Shown in pieces: positions 24,325-27,597 of a stretch of 27,597 nt of DNA. Positions within the stretch are counted from its first letter, which is position 1. Each line of letters starts with the position of its first letter. Position numbers and translations under genes: made by a program. The notes below the pieces were generated by a model. That model did not search any database. It was not told the origin of the DNA and saw only the letters and a program-made list of their open reading frames with translations. This DNA comes from an uncultured Bacteroides sp. (GTDB lineage Bacteria > Bacteroidota > Bacteroidia > Bacteroidales > Bacteroidaceae), in NCBI GenBank assembly GCA_900552645.1, contig USAN01000017.1, positions 1 through 27,597 on the forward strand, written 5' to 3'.

Positions 24325-25440
24325 TTATACGCTTTTAGATATGAAATCTCTAATCTCTTCCTCGCTGGGTAATTGGATTTTGTATTTCTGCACAAAAATA
24401 TTCGGGTCTAATCCAGCTGTGGCATACTTCACCAATGTATCTCCTTTTTCTGTACAAAGCAAAATACCGATAGGTGGATTGTCGTCAGACTGCATAACTT
24501 CTGTCTTATAGTAGTTGAGGTACATATTCAACTGTGAAGCATACTCGTGCCTGAATTTGTCGATTTTAATTTCTGCAATTATATGACATTTTAAAATCCG
24601 GTGGTAGAAAACGAGGTCGGCAAAGAAATAGTCCTCGTCTATTAAAATCCGTTTTTGGCGTGCTTCAAAACAGAAGCCATGTCCCATTTCGATAAGGAAG
24701 TTTTGCAAATTATCAATGATAGATTGTTCTAAATCATTCTCGGCTACCAAGGCTCGTTCATTCAGCCCTAAGAATTCTAATGTAATGGGAGTGTTTATTA
24801 CATCAGCAGGCTGTAGTTGAACAACTTGTTGTTGCACTAATGCAGAAAGAGCCTCTTTATTCTTGGATAGTCCGCTACGTTCATAATAAAGTGAAGCTAT
24901 TTGTCGCTCCAATTCTTTCACAGACCAGCACCCTCGAATTGTTTCCATTTCATAGAATGCACGTCCAACTGGATTTTCTATTTTAGATATGTATTTAAGG
25001 TGTGTATAAGGTATTTTATTGAATATCTTATTTGCTGGAATTTTCCAATCATTTCTTTGAATGTCAGATATTTGCAATTCGGCACTCGGCAAGTGCCGAA
25101 TTGGTTCAGTGAATTCGGCAGTCAGTGAGTGCCGAATTTCGTTTCCTGACATAACATAGTGCAGAATCTCTTCTTTTAACTGCGGATAAACAAGATACAA
25201 ACGTCTGAATTCCCGAAACCTACGCTCATTCAGTCCTTTAGTATTCAGTCGTTTTTCCAAATTCTTCAGAAGTTGTTCGCCGTATGCGGCACGGTCTTCT
25301 CCATGCTGCTCAAACTCAACAATATAACACCCCATTAGCCAGTTACGAGAGGTTAATGCAAGATTTACAGAATGTGCAGCTTGTGCTTGCAGTGTGTCCT
25401 GAATGGCACTGATGTGATTTACTAACGATTCAAAGTTCAT
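24325..25440 (-). CDS. DUF1016/YhcG-family PDDEXK nuclease
   Basis: The 371-residue protein has the DUF1016 N-terminal domain (residues about 10-185, with ALTSRNWLMGCYIVEFEQHGEDRA) and a C-terminal PDDEXK nuclease domain (about 235-365). The active-site residues are Asp275 in FFADLVFYH and Glu290/Lys292 in AEIKIDKF. The family is often found beside restriction or defence genes. Its exact role is poorly known. Residues 101-122 form a striking insert, EIRHSLTAEFTE then PIRHLPSAEL, a 12-residue repeat encoded by two DNA palindromes. The gene lies 36 bp after the integrase on the same strand, with a possible -7 box TAACTTTG at 25457-25464. Confidence 0.9.
   Translation of the reverse strand: MNFESLVNHISAIQDTLQAQAAHSVNLALTSRNWLMGCYIVEFEQHGEDRAAYGEQLLKNLEKRLNTKGLNERRFREFRRLYLVYPQLKEEILHYVMSGNEIRHSLTAEFTEPIRHLPSAELQISDIQRNDWKIPANKIFNKIPYTHLKYISKIENPVGRAFYEMETIRGCWSVKELERQIASLYYERSGLSKNKEALSALVQQQVVQLQPADVINTPITLEFLGLNERALVAENDLEQSIIDNLQNFLIEMGHGFCFEARQKRILIDEDYFFADLVFYHRILKCHIIAEIKIDKFRHEYASQLNMYLNYYKTEVMQSDDNPPIGILLCTEKGDTLVKYATAGLDPNIFVQKYKIQLPSEEEIRDFISKSV
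25076..25138. repeat. two 27-bp palindromes at a 36-bp period inside the DUF1016 gene
   Basis: Unit 1 (25076-25102) is AATTCGGCACT, a 5-base spacer, and the exact complement AGTGCCGAATT. Unit 2 (25112-25138) is AATTCGGCA, a 9-base spacer, and TGCCGAATT. Unit starts are 36 bases (12 codons) apart, so the reading frame stays intact. On the coding strand they encode IRHSLTAEF and IRHLPSAEL. Confidence 0.9.
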
Positions 25441-25456
25441 ATTTTGGTACTTTGTG

Positions 25457-25464
25457 CAAAGTTA
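25457..25464 (-). promoter_or_regulatory. candidate -7 box of the DUF1016 gene
   Basis: TAACTTTG on the minus strand, 17 bp upstream of the ATG at 25440 and between the integrase stop and this start. No properly spaced -33 TTTG is seen. It would allow expression apart from the integrase. Confidence 0.35.
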
Positions 25465-25476
25465 CAATTTTTATTA

Positions 25477-26700
25477 TCAAAGTTTTAATTCGGGCAAGCT
25501 ATTTATAGCCTCTTCTTTCAACTTATCTACAGCACGGGTGTATTTTTCCGTATGCTTTAATCCGCTATGTCCGAGCAAACTGGCTACTGTTTTGATATTA
25601 GCACCATTGTTCAGGATATTCACAGCGAATGAATGTCTTGCACAATGCCAGCTTATATGTTTGTCTATCCCGGCTCTTTTTACCCAACGCTTTACTGACT
25701 TGCAGCAGCTTTCGTAAGTAGGTAAATCGAATATCAAACAGCTTTTGTCTGCCGGAGCTTCGCCAATAATAGACAATAGACCATCATTTAGAGGGATAAC
25801 TACACCGCTACTGGCTGAATGTCCTTTTGTCTTGTTTTGTTCAAACTTCAATAACCGATTAGCGTAATCCACATTCTTGTAAGTAAGATCTTTTACATCG
25901 CAGAAGCGCAAACCGCAGTATAAGCAGAAGATAAAAGCCCGTCTGATATTCGGGTTCTCGTTGTCATAATGGCAAGCCGCCAATTTTTGGATTTCTTCGG
26001 GAGAAAGTACATCTTTCCGTAGAATTTGCTCGTCCACTTTGCAAGTAACCGCTTTACATGGGTCTTTCAGCATAACATCGTGTTCGATGGCATAGCGGAT
26101 AACTTTCTTGAAACGCTGATAGATACTTTTTGCACCCTCTCCAATACTTCGGGATTGTAGATAATCCACAAATTGAATCATCATATCTTTAGTGATAAGT
26201 TCGGGCTTGATGCTAAATTCATAGATAGGGTATTGCTCTTTCAGAAAATCTTTGAAACGGCTAAGGGCTATCTGCATCATCCGCAAATCTTTCTTTGTAT
26301 AGCTGTCTATATAAGCTTGGAAGTAGTCTAAGAAATTTATAGTCCGGTCTTTCTTTAAGCGATAACCTAACATACTTTCTTTAAACTCCTGTTCACGTTC
26401 TGCACGTATCTTCGTGGCAAGCTCCAAAGTTTCCTTATTCTGCTGGCGTTCCGCAGGGGTACGTGGTTTTTCTATCAGATACAAACTAAGATTCTCTTTT
26501 CGCCTGTTGTGCTTTACCGAAAACTTTGGTTTGCCCTGCATCTTACCATTTTCATAGCACATTTGATTACCGTTTTCATCTAATACAGGCTTTTCTTCTC
26601 TGCCTAAATAGTATTCTAAATAGAGGCTAATCCTACCATCAGAGAGTTTATTTTGCTCTAATTTGGGATTTTCTTTCGTTTTATTTTCTATCTTTGCCAT
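25477..26700 (-). CDS. tyrosine recombinase/integrase of the element
   Basis: The enzyme inserts and excises the element by strand exchange at the 14-bp core. The 407-residue protein has the Bacteroidetes layout: an N-terminal arm-binding part (residues about 1-110, with GRISLYLEYYLGREEKP), a SAM-like core-binding domain (about 115-215), and the catalytic domain. The active-site residues are Arg265 (CGLRFCD), His352 and Arg355 (HCARHSF), His378 (LLGHSGL) and the nucleophile Tyr387 (EKYTRAV). The gene lies at the end opposite to the tRNA and reads away from attR. The upstream 250 bp hold its promoter and probably the arm sites. Confidence 0.95.
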   Translation of the reverse strand: MAKIENKTKENPKLEQNKLSDGRISLYLEYYLGREEKPVLDENGNQMCYENGKMQGKPKFSVKHNRRKENLSLYLIEKPRTPAERQQNKETLELATKIRAEREQEFKESMLGYRLKKDRTINFLDYFQAYIDSYTKKDLRMMQIALSRFKDFLKEQYPIYEFSIKPELITKDMMIQFVDYLQSRSIGEGAKSIYQRFKKVIRYAIEHDVMLKDPCKAVTCKVDEQILRKDVLSPEEIQKLAACHYDNENPNIRRAFIFCLYCGLRFCDVKDLTYKNVDYANRLLKFEQNKTKGHSASSGVVIPLNDGLLSIIGEAPADKSCLIFDLPTYESCCKSVKRWVKRAGIDKHISWHCARHSFAVNILNNGANIKTVASLLGHSGLKHTEKYTRAVDKLKEEAINSLPELKL

Positions 26701-26782
26701 GTGTTAGTGGTTTTATCCCGTTTTGTGTACACAACTGGGAAGATTAGCTAAACAGTTGATTTTCTTTTGTTTTCTGATATTG

Positions 26783-26812
26783 CAAAGGTACGAAAGAAAA
26801 TGAGAATTCAAA
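26783..26812 (-). promoter_or_regulatory. integrase promoter
   Basis: On the minus strand TTTG (26812-26809), 18 bp, then TACCTTTG (26790-26783) match the Bacteroides consensus. The leader before the ATG at 26700 is about 75 bases. Confidence 0.65.
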
Positions 26813-26832
26813 GTGTACTAATAGTGTACTAA
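26811..26832 (+). repeat. tandem repeat near attR
   Basis: AAGTGTACTAA (26811-26821) is followed by TAGTGTACTAA (26822-26832), identical except for the first base, and overlaps the -33 box of the integrase promoter. A repressor or integrase bound here could block int transcription. This is inferred from position only. Confidence 0.45.
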
Positions 26833-26944
26833 GTAACAAAATAAGGGTATAAAATGGCAAAAATAGAGAATAAAGGAAAATGCAAATCATTTGATTATCA
26901 AATAATTACTTTCTCTTATTTGCCGATGATTTCGGTGCTTTGTA

Positions 26945-26958
26945 CCGGGTCTGGGTAC
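26945..26958 (+). repeat. attR core (14 bp)
   Basis: CCGGGTCTGGGTAC, identical to the tRNA-Leu 3' end at 18200-18213. The rest of the tRNA is absent here, as expected for the distal end of a tRNA-integrated element. Confidence 0.88.
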
Positions 26959-26962
26959 AAAG

Positions 26963-27003
26963 AAAAGAGTTAAGTATTGAAAGTTCAATCACTTAACTCT
27001 TTT
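26963..27003 (+). terminator. probable original tRNA-Leu terminator
   Basis: A perfect 13-bp stem (26963-26975 with 26991-27003), with an inner ATTGA-type pairing in the loop, ends in TTTTTCTTTT. It starts four bases after the attR core, the place where the terminator of the uninterrupted tRNA gene would be. Confidence 0.75.
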
Positions 27004-27005
27004 TC

Positions 27006-27597
27006 TTTTACGTAATTCTTATATAATTGTAAAGGCTCAAGCAAAATTCGGGTCAACGGATATTTTAGGGGTAATGTTCAGAAAAGTGTGTATATTTTAT
27101 TTCTTAGTCATAAATATTTCTCAAAAATATAATTATTTCATCAGTTGGGCATCGCACCATATATTTTTAGGACTATTATAAAAATGTACGGAATGTAAAT
27201 CTATCACGAAATTGAATATGCTTTAGGAAATACTTAAACATTCTTTTCTGTAAAAGAACTGAATTCTTTCCAGTGCCATGATATTGTGTGAATGATATGT
27301 GAAATATAGCTATACATCATTCACGCTTAATGTGTTAAATATCAAAGTGTTGGAATTGTGAATGATGTGACATTTGTTTTAATTACAGTATGGTATAATA
27401 AGCTCATGCAATCAAGAAGCTTCCGGTAAATCATTCTCGAGAACTCTCTACAATAAAAGAATTTGAAATTTATAAATGCTTCTATAGTGAAATTTCATCT
27501 AATTACTGCTCAAATATATGTTACCATTCTGTCCAATGACTTGTTAATATTTAGTTATACATCATATAACTACTATATAGTATAGCTTTATTGAATT
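27006..27597. other. AT-rich non-coding stretch with three GTGAATGAT boxes
   Basis: No convincing gene is seen in these 592 bases. The longest plausible start-to-stop frame noted is 35 codons with no sign of selection. GTGAATGAT occurs at 27288-27296 (plus), 27316-27324 (minus) and 27358-27366 (plus). The region may be an upstream regulatory region of a gene beyond the right edge. Confidence 0.5.

Larger units (their letters stand above)
26680..26874. repeat. inverted partial copy of the integrase start
   Basis: The first seven codons of the integrase (26700-26680, minus strand) reappear in the opposite orientation at 26854-26874 (plus strand), 19 of 21 bases identical, both beginning with ATG and encoding MAKIENK. 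The intervening 153 bp hold the integrase promoter. The plus-strand copy is open for 39 codons, through the attR core. Confidence 0.7.
18200..26958. mobile_element. tRNA-Leu-integrated element (about 8.75 kb) with tyrosine integrase
   Basis: Identical 14-bp repeats flank the region, at the tRNA 3' end and just past the integrase. Inside are the integrase, a DUF1016 nuclease, an unrecognised 490-residue protein and two insertion sequences. From memory, the Bacteroides mobilisable element NBU1 also uses a tRNA-Leu 3' end and a 14-bp core, so this may be an NBU-like integration unit. No relaxase, replication or conjugation gene is visible, so it is probably not mobile alone and may be a decayed or minimal element. 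Confidence 0.85.

Noticed and set aside
27074..27181. 35-codon frame MFRKVCIFYFLV... in the right flank
   Set aside because: It has no ribosome-binding site or promoter box, and the residues look like translated AT-rich DNA.

Overview
This AT-rich window looks like a chromosomal segment of a Bacteroidales bacterium (Bacteroides and relatives). Several features point that way: the long three-domain form of IspG, a stand-alone nucleoside kinase with threonyl-tRNA-synthetase-like N-terminal domains, lipoproteins with a DUF4369/thioredoxin-like layout, and repeated promoters of the Bacteroides type (TTTG, 18-20 bp, TAnnTTTG). The species cannot be fixed from the sequence alone.

Bases 1-18212 are ordinary core genome. 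A minus-strand operon runs rpoN, a PAP2-like membrane protein, gcvH, purE, ispG, and ends just before a possible next gene at the left edge. Next come a nucleoside kinase (minus) and a divergent Na/phosphate cotransporter with a PhoU-like tail (plus). Two FKBP-type prolyl isomerases follow (one cytosolic, one lipoprotein), then a sirtuin, rubredoxin, polynucleotide phosphorylase, a DUF4369/thioredoxin-like lipoprotein, greA, a HIT hydrolase, a TIGR01777-type epimerase, a mannose-1-phosphate guanylyltransferase and tRNA-Leu(CAA). Strong hairpin terminators separate most convergent pairs. The greA leader has a terminator between its promoter and the gene, which looks like an attenuator.

Bases 18200-26958 are an integrated mobile element. 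It is inserted in the 3' end of tRNA-Leu and bounded by identical 14-bp repeats (18200-18213 and 26945-26958). A tyrosine integrase (25477-26700) lies at its right end. It also carries a DUF1016/YhcG PDDEXK nuclease and an unrecognised 490-residue protein. Its left half has been overwritten by two insertion sequences. One is an ISAon1/ISL3-type element (18298-19794) with an exact 8-bp target duplication and a transposase split between two frames. The other is an IS21-family element (19883-22441) with perfect 45-bp ends, an intact istB, and an istA broken by two in-frame stops. No relaxase or replication gene is visible. Together with the missing IS21 target duplication and a truncated coding tail beside it, this suggests the element lost its mobilisation region and is now stranded cargo.

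Bases 26959-27597 resume the chromosome. They begin with a hairpin that was probably the original tRNA terminator. The rest is non-coding and includes three copies of GTGAATGAT in mixed orientation.

The most interesting points are the 36-bp in-frame tandem repeat made of two 27-bp palindromes inside the DUF1016 nuclease gene, the greA leader terminator, the integration of the element in tRNA-Leu, the unknown cargo protein, and an inverted partial copy of the integrase start next to the right attachment site.
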